Source: Actinoplanes utahensis
Lineage (GTDB): Bacteria; Actinomycetota; Actinomycetes; Mycobacteriales; Micromonosporaceae
Direction: 5' to 3'
Assembly: GCF_016862455.1 (NCBI RefSeq)
Contig: NZ_BOMZ01000093.1
Location: 62,001 to 126,000 of the forward strand
Length of the DNA stretch: 64,000 nucleotides
Part shown: piece by piece, positions 32,526 to 41,264 of the stretch
How the letters are laid out: each line of letters opens with the position of its first letter
Numbering within the stretch: position 1 is the first letter of the stretch
The notes under the pieces: generated by a model
The model's database searches: none
The model's input: the letters and a program-made list of their open reading frames with translations, nothing else
Told to the model about the DNA's origin: nothing
Translations under genes and position numbers: made by a program

Positions 32526-33998
32526 GTGACCGGCCCCCTGACCACCGGTGTCGTGACCCTGTGTCACGATATCGTCACGCGCCTCTCCTCCGATGCTGGT
32601 CAACAGGTGCAACAGATCAGCCGGCGCCTTCACGATCCGTTACGAGTGGCGATTGCAGGCCGCCTGAAAGCCGGAAAGTCGACACTAGTCAACGCTCTGA
32701 TCGGCCGTCGGGTCGCCCCCACCGCCGCCGGCGAGTGCACCCGGGTGGTCACCCGGTTCCGCTACGGGCCCGCCGACCGCATCGACGTGGTCACCCGCGA
32801 CGGCGGCCGGCACAGCCTGCCGCTGGACGACGACGGCATGGTCCCGGCCCGCCTCGGCGTCCCCACCGCCCGCATCGCCCACGTCGACGTCACCCTCACC
32901 AGCGACCGGCTGCGCGACCTCACCGTCGTCGACACGCCCGGCCTGGCCTCCACCGACACCGCCGGCAGCGCCCGCGCCGAGGCCGCCGTCGGCATCGACG
33001 ACGACTCCGCCGGCGAGATCGCCGCCGCCGAGGCCGTGGTGTACGTGTTCACCCAGGCCGTCCGCGCCGACGACCTGCGCGCCCTGCAGGCCTTCCATGC
33101 CGCGTCGGCGAGACTGGCGACCAGCCCGCTCAACGCGATCGGGGTGCTGTCGCGCATCGACACCCTCACCGGCGGCGGCACCGACCCGTGGCCGGTCGCC
33201 GAACCCCTCGCCCGGCAGCAGGCCCGGCTGCTGACCCGCACCGTCGGCGACGTCGTGCCGGTGGCCGGGCTGCTCGCCGAGACCGCCGTCGCCGGCCGGC
33301 TCACCGCCGCCGACCGTGACGCCCTCGCCGCCCTGGCCGCGCTGCCCCCCGCCGACCTGCAGGTGCTGCTGCTGTCGGCCGACCTGTTCCGCACCCGGAC
33401 CGCACCGGTCTCCACCGACCAGCGGGAACGGCTGCTGACCCGCCTCGACCTGTACGGCATCGGCTTCGCCTGCGCCCAGCTGACCGGCGACCCGCGGCTG
33501 GGCACCGGCGAACTGGTCCGCCGGCTGACCGCCGCGTCCGGGCTGGCCCGGCTGACCGCCACCGTCGACCAGACGTTCCGCTGGCGCTGCGACGCGATCA
33601 AGGCCGGGTGGGCGCTGACCCGCCTGGAACGCCTCGCCTCCTACGACGCCCGGGCCCGCGGCGTCATCCGCGACGCCGTGGAACAGGCCCTGCGCGACCC
33701 CGCCTACCACCGGCTGCGCCTGCTCGACGCCGCACAGCGCGCCGCCACCGGCACCGTGCCGCTGCCGGCCGGCTGGGACCAGGAGCTGATCCGCCTGGCC
33801 ACCTCCGACGACCCGCACGTCATCCTCGGCCTGCCCGACGCCGGCCCCGCCGACCTGGCCGCGGCGGCGATCGCGGCGGCCGGCCGGTGGCGCGCCTACG
33901 CCGTCGACGGGGCCGGGCCCGCCCAGGCCCGGCTCGCCCACATCGCCCACCGCGGCTTCCAGCTGCTCGCCCGCGAGATCCGCGAGGTCCGTGCATGA
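32526..33998 (+). CDS. Dynamin-like GTPase (first of pair)
   Basis: A 490-residue GTPase: G1 GRLKAGKST at residues 45-53 (the KAGKS form typical of bacterial dynamins), switch Thr in GECTRVVTRF, G3 VVDTPGLAS at about 134-142, and a G4-like LSRIDTL at about 205. A helical assembly region follows. GTG 32526 starts the conserved N-terminal helix. The next GTPase overlaps by ATGA. Streptomyces has a comparable pair (DynA/DynB) that stabilises FtsZ at sporulation septa; orthology is plausible but not shown here. Confidence 0.82.
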   Translation: MTGPLTTGVVTLCHDIVTRLSSDAGQQVQQISRRLHDPLRVAIAGRLKAGKSTLVNALIGRRVAPTAAGECTRVVTRFRYGPADRIDVVTRDGGRHSLPLDDDGMVPARLGVPTARIAHVDVTLTSDRLRDLTVVDTPGLASTDTAGSARAEAAVGIDDDSAGEIAAAEAVVYVFTQAVRADDLRALQAFHAASARLATSPLNAIGVLSRIDTLTGGGTDPWPVAEPLARQQARLLTRTVGDVVPVAGLLAETAVAGRLTAADRDALAALAALPPADLQVLLLSADLFRTRTAPVSTDQRERLLTRLDLYGIGFACAQLTGDPRLGTGELVRRLTAASGLARLTATVDQTFRWRCDAIKAGWALTRLERLASYDARARGVIRDAVEQALRDPAYHRLRLLDAAQRAATGTVPLPAGWDQELIRLATSDDPHVILGLPDAGPADLAAAAIAAAGRWRAYAVDGAGPAQARLAHIAHRGFQLLAREIREVRA

Positions 33999-35773
33999 CC
34001 GACCTGACCGCCCAGCTCGACACCGCCGTCCGCGACACCCTGTCGTACCTGCGCACCGCCGACCCGGACGCCGCCGCCGACCTGGCCGACCTGCGCCGCG
34101 CCCACCTGACCCGCCCCGGCGTGGTCGTCGTCGGCGAAACCAAACGCGGCAAGAGCTCCCTGGTCAACGCCTTGCTCGGGGTGCCCGGCCTGTCCCCGGT
34201 CGACGCGGCCGTCACCACCGCCGCCTACCTGCACTTCACCCCTGGCGCCGCGTTCAGCGCCCGGGCGTGGCTGCCCGGCGGCGAGGAGGTCGACGTCGAC
34301 GACCTCACCGACTGGGCCCGCGGACGGCACCGCGCCCGCCGCATCGAGGTCACCCACCCGGCGCCGCTGCTGCAATACCTGACCCTGCTCGACACCCCCG
34401 GCGCCGGCGGCCTCGACCCGGTGCACGCCACCATCGCCCTGGACGCGGTACGCCGCGGCACCGCCCTGCTGTTCGTCGCCGACGCCGGCGCCCCACTGTC
34501 CCAGCCGGAGCTGGACTTCCTGGCCGCCGCCACCGAACGCGTCGACGCCGTCGTCTTCGCCCTCACCAAGATCGACGCGTTTCCGCAGTGGCGCGCCATC
34601 GCCGACGACAACCGCTCCCTGCTGCAGGCCCACGCCCCCCGCTTCGCCGCCGCCCCCTGGTTCCCGGTCTCCGCCCGCCTGGCCGAGATCGCCCTCACCG
34701 CCGACCCGGCCACCCGCGACACCCTGGCCGGCGAATCCCGCGTGCCCGCCCTGCAGCACGCCCTCGTCGAACTCGCCGGCCGCGGCCACCAGCTGCGCCT
34801 GGCCAACGTGCTGCGCGCCGCCCACCGCGACCTGACCCGGCTGCGTGACACCGCCGAGGAACGCGTCCAGGCCGCCGCGAACCCGGCCGCGCAGGCCGCC
34901 ACCCGCGCCGAACGCGCCGCCCTCGCCGCCCGCAAACGCACCGAGTCGCGCCAGTGGACGCTGCGGCTCAACGCCGAGATCCAGCACGCCCGGGTCGCCG
35001 TCATCGGCCGGCTGCGCACCCGGATCACCGAGATCCAGCACGACTTCGCCCGCCGTATCGACACCGCCCGCGGCGACACCCTCACCGCCCTGCCCGACGA
35101 CCTCGACACCCGCCTGCACGCCGCCGCCGCGGACCTGTCGGCCACCCTGGAGGACACCTACCGCGACGTCGCCGAGAAGGTCCTCGCCGACTCCTTCGAC
35201 CCGGCCCGCGTCGGCGCCACCCTGCGCCACACCCTCACCGCCGGCCCACCCCGCGACGGCTCGGGCGACAACATGCTGATCGCCCTGTCCGCCGGCGGCG
35301 TCGCCCTGCTCGCCGGACGCGGCGCCATGCTCGGCGCGTCCGCGCTCGGCCTGGCCGGCGGCCTGCTGCTGCCGGTCGCCGGGCTCGGCCTCGGCCTGGC
35401 CGCCGGCGGCTACGTCATCTACCGCCGCCGCGTGCACACCGACCGCCGGCACGCCCACACCTGGCTGCGCGACGTGCTGTCGGAAGCCCGGGCGGCACTC
35501 ACCGACGAGATCAGCGGCCGGTTCACCGACCTGCAGTACGCCCTGTCGGTCGCCCTCGACGACGCCATCGAACGCCGGCTGCGCGAACTCGACGCGCTGA
35601 TCGCCGAGATCGACGCCGCCGCCGCCGAGGACGCCGCCGGCCGGGCCCGCCGCCGCGCCGCCGCCACCAAGGACCGCGACGCCGCCGCCGCCCGGCTGCG
35701 AGAGGCCGACGAGGCGCTGCTGCGGGCCCGCTCCCTGACACCCGCTCCCATCGACGAAGGGCTCTCCCGATGA
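33995..35773 (+). CDS. Dynamin-like GTPase with membrane hairpin (second of pair)
   Basis: A 592-residue protein: G1 GETKRGKSS at residues 47-55, G3 LLDTPGAGG at about 131-139, G4 LTKIDAF at about 193, long coiled coils, and a hydrophobic pair of helices at about 426-476 (LIALSAGGVALLAGRG ... LGLAGGLLLPVAGLGLGLAA) followed by RRR, which should insert into the membrane. The start overlaps the stop of the first GTPase and its stop overlaps the next start, so the three genes are strictly coupled. It likely forms the membrane anchor of a two-component dynamin complex. Confidence 0.82.
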   Translation: MTDLTAQLDTAVRDTLSYLRTADPDAAADLADLRRAHLTRPGVVVVGETKRGKSSLVNALLGVPGLSPVDAAVTTAAYLHFTPGAAFSARAWLPGGEEVDVDDLTDWARGRHRARRIEVTHPAPLLQYLTLLDTPGAGGLDPVHATIALDAVRRGTALLFVADAGAPLSQPELDFLAAATERVDAVVFALTKIDAFPQWRAIADDNRSLLQAHAPRFAAAPWFPVSARLAEIALTADPATRDTLAGESRVPALQHALVELAGRGHQLRLANVLRAAHRDLTRLRDTAEERVQAAANPAAQAATRAERAALAARKRTESRQWTLRLNAEIQHARVAVIGRLRTRITEIQHDFARRIDTARGDTLTALPDDLDTRLHAAAADLSATLEDTYRDVAEKVLADSFDPARVGATLRHTLTAGPPRDGSGDNMLIALSAGGVALLAGRGAMLGASALGLAGGLLLPVAGLGLGLAAGGYVIYRRRVHTDRRHAHTWLRDVLSEARAALTDEISGRFTDLQYALSVALDDAIERRLRELDALIAEIDAAAAEDAAGRARRRAAATKDRDAAAARLREADEALLRARSLTPAPIDEGLSR

Positions 35774-36213
35774 CCGACCACTGGGACCACGACGACGATT
35801 TCGACCTCGACGCGCCCGAGGACCTGCCGCCACCGGCCGCCGACGACCCGCACCCGCTGCACGACGACACCGACGTCGGCTTCGACGACGACACGCCCGT
35901 GTGGCAGGACGAGCCCACCGACGTCCCGGACCTGCCCGACACCGTCGACGCGGTCGCCGACGACACCGTCTTCCCGCCGGCCCTGGCCGTGGACCTGCCC
36001 GAACCCGTCGACGGTTTCCCCTGGATCGACACCGCCACCCTCGGCGCCGGCGAAGCCTTCACCCCGCCCACCGACCCGGTCACCGCCGAGGAACTCGCCG
36101 CCTACGCCGGCGTCGACATCCCGGCCGGCGCCGACGCCTGGACCGTCCTCGCCGACTCCGACGACCCCGCCACCGCCGCCCTGGCCCGATGGTGGACGCC
36201 AGGTGAACAGTGA
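35770..36213 (+). CDS. Acidic hypothetical protein, dynamin operon partner
   Basis: A 147-residue protein with an extremely acidic N-terminal half (DHWDHDDDFDLDAPEDLPPP, DDTDVGFDDDTPVW) that is probably disordered, and a C-terminal half with DPVTAEELAAYAGVDIPAGA and a closing ALARWWTPGEQ. It is coupled by ATGA to the second dynamin-like gene. I know no domain here; the arrangement suggests an adaptor or regulator of the GTPase pair. Confidence 0.65.
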   Translation: MTDHWDHDDDFDLDAPEDLPPPAADDPHPLHDDTDVGFDDDTPVWQDEPTDVPDLPDTVDAVADDTVFPPALAVDLPEPVDGFPWIDTATLGAGEAFTPPTDPVTAEELAAYAGVDIPAGADAWTVLADSDDPATAALARWWTPGEQ

Positions 36214-36285
36214 TCCACATCTCCCGCCGGCGCCCCCGGAATGGCATCATGACCGCGCACCGACCACACCCAGGAGCGCACACTG

Positions 36286-37662
36286 ATGGCCGTCACCGGC
36301 ACCCACGACATCGTTCCCGCAGGTAAACGGGAACTCCGCGGCTGGTACTTCTACGACTGGGCCAACTCGGCCTTCCAGACCACCGTCATCACGGTGTTCC
36401 TGGGCCCGTTCCTCACCAGCGTCACCGAACAGGCCGCCGGCTGCGCCATCGACGCCGACACCTGCGACGGCACCGTCCACCCGCTCGGCATCCCCGTCGC
36501 CGCCGGGTCCTACTACCCGTACCTGGTCTCCCTGTCGGTGCTGCTCACCGTCTTCGTCCTGCCCATCGTGGGCGCCGTCGCCGACCGCGCCCCCCGCAAG
36601 AAACCACTGCTCGCCGCGGCCGCCTTCACCGGCGCCGCCGCCACCATGGCGATGGGCTTCGTCACCGGCGAACGCTACCTGCTCGGCGGCGTCCTCTTCA
36701 TCATCGCCAACATCAGCTTCGGCGCCGCCGTCGTCGTCTACCACTCGTTCCTGCCGCAACTGGCCGGCCCCGACGACCGCGACCGCATCTCCAGCCGCGG
36801 CTGGGCCTTCGGCTACCTCGGCGGCGGACTCCTGCTCCTGCTCAACCTGATCGTCGTCATGACCCTGACCGAGGACGGCAACGCCGAGAAGACCCTCGAC
36901 CTGGCCCGCTACTGCATCGTCTCGGCCGGCGTCTGGTGGGCGGCGTTCACCTTCGTGCCGCTGCGGCTGCTGCGCGAACACCCCAGCGCCTCCTCGACCA
37001 GCGAGAAGGGCAACATCCTCACCGACGGGTTCAGACAGCTCGGCCACACCGTCAAAGGCATGCGCGCCTACCCGCTCACCCTGTTCTTCCTCGGCGCGTT
37101 CCTCGTCTACAACGACGGCATCCAGACCGTCATCACCCTGGCCAGCCAGTTCGGCACCGAGGAACTCGAACTCGAACAGTCGGCGCTGATCGTCACCATC
37201 CTGATCGTCCAGTTCCTCGCCTTCGGCGGCGCCCTGCTCCTCGGCGCCCTCGCCGCCCGCATCGGCGCCCGCAAGACGATCCTGATCAGCCTCGGCCTGT
37301 GGTTGCTCGTCATCATCGCCGCGTTCTGGCTACCCGAAGGCGAACCCGTACCCTTCATGATCCTCGGCGCCGGCATCGGCCTCGTCCTCGGCGGCAGCCA
37401 GGCCCTCTCCCGCAGCCTGTTCGCCCAGCTCATCCCCGCCGGCAAGGAAGGCGAGTACTTCGGCTTCTACGAGATCAGCGACAAGGGCACCAGCTGGCTC
37501 GGCCCGCTCTTCTTCGGCCTCATCTTCCAACTCACCGACAGCTACCGCATCGGCATCGTCAGCCTGGTCGTGTTCTTCCTCGCCGGCGGCATCCTGCTCG
37601 CCCTCGTCCCCATCCGGCGCGCCATCCTCGCCGCCGGCAACACCCCGCCGAAGGTTCTCTGA
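36286..37662 (+). CDS. MFS transporter of the UMF1 (Atg22-like) family
   Basis: A 458-residue permease with about 12 helices. WYFYDWANSAFQTTVITVFL at the N-terminus is diagnostic for the UMF1/Vps22-like branch, and GSQALSRSLFAQLIPAGKEG and FFGFYEISDKGTSWLGPLFF-like strings in the second half support it. The family includes putative efflux or amino-acid transporters. AGGAG lies about 10 bases before ATG 36286. The next gene, a GntR regulator, starts at the base after the stop, so both are one operon. Confidence 0.88.
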   Translation: MAVTGTHDIVPAGKRELRGWYFYDWANSAFQTTVITVFLGPFLTSVTEQAAGCAIDADTCDGTVHPLGIPVAAGSYYPYLVSLSVLLTVFVLPIVGAVADRAPRKKPLLAAAAFTGAAATMAMGFVTGERYLLGGVLFIIANISFGAAVVVYHSFLPQLAGPDDRDRISSRGWAFGYLGGGLLLLLNLIVVMTLTEDGNAEKTLDLARYCIVSAGVWWAAFTFVPLRLLREHPSASSTSEKGNILTDGFRQLGHTVKGMRAYPLTLFFLGAFLVYNDGIQTVITLASQFGTEELELEQSALIVTILIVQFLAFGGALLLGALAARIGARKTILISLGLWLLVIIAAFWLPEGEPVPFMILGAGIGLVLGGSQALSRSLFAQLIPAGKEGEYFGFYEISDKGTSWLGPLFFGLIFQLTDSYRIGIVSLVVFFLAGGILLALVPIRRAILAAGNTPPKVL

Positions 37663-38022
37663 ATGGACATCACCCTCGACCCCGCATCCCCCGTGCCCCC
37701 GTACGAACAGGTCCGCCTCGCCATCGCCGCCCAGGCCGCCGACGGCGCCCTCGCCGCCGGCACCCGCCTGCCCCCGGTCCGCCAGCTCGCCGGCGAACTC
37801 GACCTGGCCGTCAACACCGTCGCCCGCGCCTACCGCGAACTCGAACAGGCCGGCCTCGTCGAGACCCGCGGCCGGCACGGCACCGTCATCACCGCCAAAG
37901 CCACCGGCACCGCCGGGCAGGCCCAGCGCGCCGCCCACGCCTACGCCGAACGCACCCGCGCCCTCGGCATCCCCGCCGCCACCGCCCTGGCCCTGGTCAA
38001 GGCCGCCCTCGAAGACCGATGA
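37663..38022 (+). CDS. GntR-family regulator, YtrA subfamily
   Basis: A 119-residue protein: a GntR winged helix (PPYEQVRLAIAAQAADGALA, LPPVRQLAGELDLAVNTVAR, ELEQAGLVETRGRHGTVIT) followed by a short helical tail of about 40 residues, the YtrA layout. YtrA-type repressors usually control a transport operon in which they are encoded. Here that would be the MFS gene immediately upstream. ATG 37663 follows the MFS stop without a gap. Confidence 0.85.
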   Translation: MDITLDPASPVPPYEQVRLAIAAQAADGALAAGTRLPPVRQLAGELDLAVNTVARAYRELEQAGLVETRGRHGTVITAKATGTAGQAQRAAHAYAERTRALGIPAATALALVKAALEDR

Positions 38023-38046
38023 CCCCGTTCACGGTACGGCCGCCGG

Positions 38047-39465
38047 CTACCCGTCCGTGAGCGCGGCGGCCAGCCGGCCCGCCACCCAGCCGGCCCGCGA
38101 CGGCGACAACCGGCCGAACCCGAGGACCAGCGCCGGCGGCCGAGGCCGGATCGTGTAACGCGACAACGGGATCGCCGTGACCCCCAGACCCGCGAGCCGG
38201 CCCACCACCGCATGCTCGTCGGACCCCGGCGGCAGCGGCACGGTCACGTGCAGGCCGGCGGCGATGCCCGGCACCGCGTCCGGCCGTACCGCACGACCGT
38301 GATCGTGCAGGGCGTGCAGCAGCGCGTCCCGGCGCAGACGGTACGTCCGCCGCATCCGGCGCAGGTGACGGTCGTAACCCCCGGACTCCACGAAATGAGC
38401 GAAGGCCAACTGCTCCGGGACACCGGGACCGGCCCCGGACGTCGCCACGGCGGCCAGCAGCGCACCCCGCAACGCCGGCGGCGGCACCAACCAGCCGAGC
38501 CGCAGACCCGGATGCAGCGTCTTGCTGACCGACCCCAGATGAACCACATGGTCCCGACCCAGACCGGCCAGCGCGCCGACCGGCCGGCCGTCATAACGGA
38601 ACTCGGCATCGTAGTCGTCCTCCACGATGACGCCCCCGGTGCGCGACGCCCAGGCCAGCAGGGCACGACGGCGTTCCGGCGACAGCAGAGCACCGGTCGG
38701 GAACTGATGGGCGGGGGCGCAGACCACCGCCGCGACACCGGCCCGGCCGACCGCCCGCACGTCGATGCCGTGCTCGTCGACGGCGACCGGCTCCGGACGC
38801 AACCCCGCCGCGGCCGCCACCTCCCGCAGACGGAACCAGCCGGGATCCTCGACCGCGACACCGGCCTCGGCCGCGGTCGAGGCCAGGACCCGGGCCACCG
38901 CGGCCATCCCGTGGGAGGTGCCACAGGTGATGACCACGTCGTCGCCGTCCACCGGAATGCCCCGGGCCCGGCGCAGGTAGGCCGCAACCGTCTGCCGCAG
39001 CCGGGGCGCCCCCGCCGGCGGCGCGAAGACCGGCGGCGACCAGCCCGGATCGGTCAGCACATGATGCAGGCAGCGAAGCCAGGCCGCCGCGGGGAACTGG
39101 TGGACGTCCGGTGCGCCGGGCCGCAGATCGGCATGCCACGCGGGCGGTTCCGGATCCACGGCGCCCCCGGCCGGCGGCGCGGCGGCACACACGGCGGGAT
39201 CCGCGGCGACCCGGGTGCCGGACCCCTGCCGCGTCTCCAGGTGCCCCTCGGCGGTGAGCTGGACATACGCCTCGTTGACCACCCAGCGCGAACAACCGAG
39301 CTCGGTGGCCAGGGCACGGCTCGACGGCAGCAGATGACCGGGACCGAGACGACCCTGCGCGATGGCGGCCCGGATCGCGCCGGTGAGCCGCTCATGCATC
39401 GGCCGCCCGTCGCCCGGCACCTCCAGGAGCAGAGCAGTGACACGATTGGTCCGGTCAGAACGCAC
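38047..39465 (-). CDS. MocR/PdxR-type regulator (GntR HTH + aminotransferase-like domain)
   Basis: A 472-residue protein: N-terminal GntR HTH (LTGAIRAAIAQGRLGPGHLL, LATELGCSRWVVNEAYVQLT) and a class I aminotransferase domain with CGTSHGMAAVARVL, DPGWFRLREVA, APAHQFPTG, EDDYDAEFRYDGRP and GSVSKTLHPGLRLGW (PLP Lys in SKT). GTG 39465 fits a leaderless transcript because TACAGT sits about 10 bases upstream on the minus strand. The regulator is divergent from a small monooxygenase gene and shares its operator. The gene has a decayed relative at 12017-12090. Confidence 0.88.
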   Translation of the reverse strand: MRSDRTNRVTALLLEVPGDGRPMHERLTGAIRAAIAQGRLGPGHLLPSSRALATELGCSRWVVNEAYVQLTAEGHLETRQGSGTRVAADPAVCAAAPPAGGAVDPEPPAWHADLRPGAPDVHQFPAAAWLRCLHHVLTDPGWSPPVFAPPAGAPRLRQTVAAYLRRARGIPVDGDDVVITCGTSHGMAAVARVLASTAAEAGVAVEDPGWFRLREVAAAAGLRPEPVAVDEHGIDVRAVGRAGVAAVVCAPAHQFPTGALLSPERRRALLAWASRTGGVIVEDDYDAEFRYDGRPVGALAGLGRDHVVHLGSVSKTLHPGLRLGWLVPPPALRGALLAAVATSGAGPGVPEQLAFAHFVESGGYDRHLRRMRRTYRLRRDALLHALHDHGRAVRPDAVPGIAAGLHVTVPLPPGSDEHAVVGRLAGLGVTAIPLSRYTIRPRPPALVLGFGRLSPSRAGWVAGRLAAALTDG

Positions 39466-39467
39466 GC

Positions 39468-39493
39468 GACTGGACTGTACGCCAATACCAGTC
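39468..39493. promoter_or_regulatory. MocR operator/divergent promoter
   Basis: GACTGG (39468-39473) and CCAGTC (39488-39493) form an interrupted palindrome overlapping the presumed -10 of the MocR gene. The adjoining 39487-39524 block is the one conserved in the ghost copy at 12053-12090, which supports a regulatory role. Confidence 0.55.
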
Positions 39494-39560
39494 CTGCCTA
39501 GCGTCGGTGTCCGACAGCCCGGCACTCCCGCCCGGCCACCCAACGGAAAGACCCACACCG

Positions 39561-39866
39561 ATGCCCGAGAACCTGACCGTCATCGCCCACCTCCGCGCCA
39601 AACCCGGACAGGAGACGGCGCTGCGCGACGCCCTGACCGCGCTCGTCGAGCCGACCCTGCGGGAACCCGGCTGCATCGCCTACGACCTGCACGTCGCGGT
39701 GGACGAAGCCGGGTCGTTCCACTTCCACGAGGTGTGGCGCGGACCCGACGAACACGCCGCCAACCTGCAGCGCCCGCACCTGCGCGCTTTCCTGGCCCAG
39801 GCGGACGACCTGCTCGACGGCGACATCCACGTCAACCTGCTGCGCCGTCTCGCCCCGGTGACCTGA
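39561..39866 (+). CDS. Antibiotic biosynthesis monooxygenase (ABM)-like protein
   Basis: A 101-residue ferredoxin-like-fold protein: LTVIAHLRAKPGQETALRDA, REPGCIAYDLHVAVDEAGSF, HFHEVWRGPDEHAANLQRPH and FLAQADDLLDG, the YgiN/ABM pattern. Members act as cofactor-free monooxygenases or quinone-handling enzymes, usually as dimers. GGAAAGA lies about 12 bases before ATG 39561. It is divergent from the MocR gene and is probably its target. Confidence 0.85.
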   Translation: MPENLTVIAHLRAKPGQETALRDALTALVEPTLREPGCIAYDLHVAVDEAGSFHFHEVWRGPDEHAANLQRPHLRAFLAQADDLLDGDIHVNLLRRLAPVT

Positions 39867-39875
39867 CCGACCCAT

Positions 39876-39921
39876 CCGCCGGCGGAGGCCCGGGGCGAGG
39901 ACTCCGGGGCTCCGCCGGCGG
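39876..39921. terminator. Hairpin between convergent genes
   Basis: CCGCCGGCGGAG (39876-39887) pairs with CTCCGCCGGCGG (39910-39921), a perfect 12-bp stem with a 22-base loop that is itself GC-rich. It sits just after the ABM gene stop and before the convergent gene, so it may terminate both. There is no T-run. Confidence 0.5.
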
Positions 39922-39944
39922 TGGTTCGGGCCCGGCGACTGGAG

Positions 39945-39964
39945 GGCTTCTCGATCGAGAAGCC
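39945..39964. repeat. 20-bp perfect palindrome
   Basis: GGCTTCTCGATCGAGAAGCC is a perfect inverted repeat lying between two convergent genes, 24 bases after the larger hairpin. It could be a second terminator arm or a protein-binding site. Confidence 0.5.
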
Positions 39965-40036
39965 GCTCGCGAGCAGATCACCAGGCGGCGACTACGTGGG
40001 GATGTCACCACCCGAGCGCGTCACCGATGAGAGAGT

Positions 40037-40534
40037 TCAGGAGCGCCAGGGGCCGGCGAGGAACACCACACGATCCTGCGTGACCTCGTAGGCGAGCATC
40101 GGCGGGTAGGCGTCGTAGCAGCCCTCCGCGTACATCTCCACCCGCTTGCCCAACCGCTGTCCCAGCCTGCGCAGGATGCCGCAGAAGTCGTCCAGACGTT
40201 CCTGCCCTTGCAGTTCGTGCAGGCTGACGTCACCGACGATCACCTCCGGCGTCCACACCCGGAAGATCAACTCGATGTCCGGCTCGGGCCACACCCACAG
40301 CGACCGCAACCAGCCCTCCGGATCAGGCACGAAGAGATCAGCCGCCGACACCGGAACGCCGAAACGCTCATCACCGAACTCGTACTCCGCACGCCAGCCC
40401 TCCGCCCGAATCAGCCCGAGCAGCGCCTGCCAGTCGTCCAGCGTCGTGTCCGCGACGGCGATATCCGGTGCGCTGCCGTTCCCCACCGGATCGAACCACT
40501 CCCGGACCTCATCCCATCCGATCCCCCGCACCAC
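40037..40534 (-). CDS. Hypothetical protein
   Basis: A 165-residue soluble acidic protein (VREWFDPVGNGSAPDIAVAD, DWQALLGLIRAEGWRAEYEF, GWLRSLWVWPEPDIELIFRV, LGKRVEMYAEGCYDAYPPML). The alternating beta strands and acidic surface recall small immunity-type or SUKH-like proteins, but no diagnostic motif is present. GTG/ATG choice at 40534 is supported only by frame length. Neighbours give no clue. Confidence 0.6.
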   Translation of the reverse strand: MVRGIGWDEVREWFDPVGNGSAPDIAVADTTLDDWQALLGLIRAEGWRAEYEFGDERFGVPVSAADLFVPDPEGWLRSLWVWPEPDIELIFRVWTPEVIVGDVSLHELQGQERLDDFCGILRRLGQRLGKRVEMYAEGCYDAYPPMLAYEVTQDRVVFLAGPWRS

Positions 40535-40599
40535 CGCAGTAGATCACCCGAAACCACGACCGGACGCCCCCATGCCACCGCCGACGGCATGGATTCCGG

Positions 40600-41157
40600 T
40601 CAATCAGCGCGGCGGTAGTGCATGGCGACCGCGCCGTTGCTGAACGGCTTCGCCGAGAGCAGCACGAGCCGGCGCGTGGCGGGCAACCCGCCCTGATACA
40701 GCGTCGGGCCGTGGCCGGCGATCCTAGGATGAACGAGCATCCGGTACTCGTCGATCAGGCCCAGCCGGTCCAGCTCGGTCGCGAGCAGGCCACTGCCGAG
40801 CAGGACACCGGCCGGGGTCGCGTCCTTGAGCCTCTGCACGCTCTCCCGCAGATCCCCGGTGACGTGGTGGCTGTTGGCCCACGGGAAGTCCTGGCGGGTC
40901 GACGACACCACGTACTTCGGTTTGGCCTCCAGCTTGACCGCCCACTCACGCAACGCCGGTGGCGCCTCCACCTCACCGCAGGCGACGGCCGGCCAGTAGC
41001 TCTCCATCATCTCGTAGGTGACACGACCCCACAGCATCACCCCGCCCCCGTCCATGAGGCGGGTGAAGTGGGCATGTGTCTCGTCGTCGGCGATCCCCTC
41101 CTGGTGGTCGACGCAACCGTCCAGGGTGACGTTGAGGATGAAGATGAGCGATCCCAT
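40600..41157 (-). CDS. Dihydrofolate reductase/RibD C-terminal-like protein
   Basis: A 185-residue protein of the RibD_C family: MGSLIFILNVTLDGCVDH at the N-terminus, FTRLMDGGGVMLWGRVTYEM, KYVVSSTRQDFPWANSHHVT, LRESVQRLKDATPAGVLLGS and a C-terminal VHPRIAGHGPTLYQGG. These proteins share the dihydrofolate reductase fold and bind NADPH, but most have no known substrate. ATG 41157 is the conserved start; the longer frame upstream has no similarity. Confidence 0.85.
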   Translation of the reverse strand: MGSLIFILNVTLDGCVDHQEGIADDETHAHFTRLMDGGGVMLWGRVTYEMMESYWPAVACGEVEAPPALREWAVKLEAKPKYVVSSTRQDFPWANSHHVTGDLRESVQRLKDATPAGVLLGSGLLATELDRLGLIDEYRMLVHPRIAGHGPTLYQGGLPATRRLVLLSAKPFSNGAVAMHYRRAD

Positions 41158-41264
41158 GGCCGGCGAGTCTAACGCCGCCCACACCGCAAGCGGGGTTCCC
41201 GACGAGACCGCCGCCCGCGTCCAGAATCCCCGGAACGGGGCGGGAGCCCGCACGGGTTCGGCGA

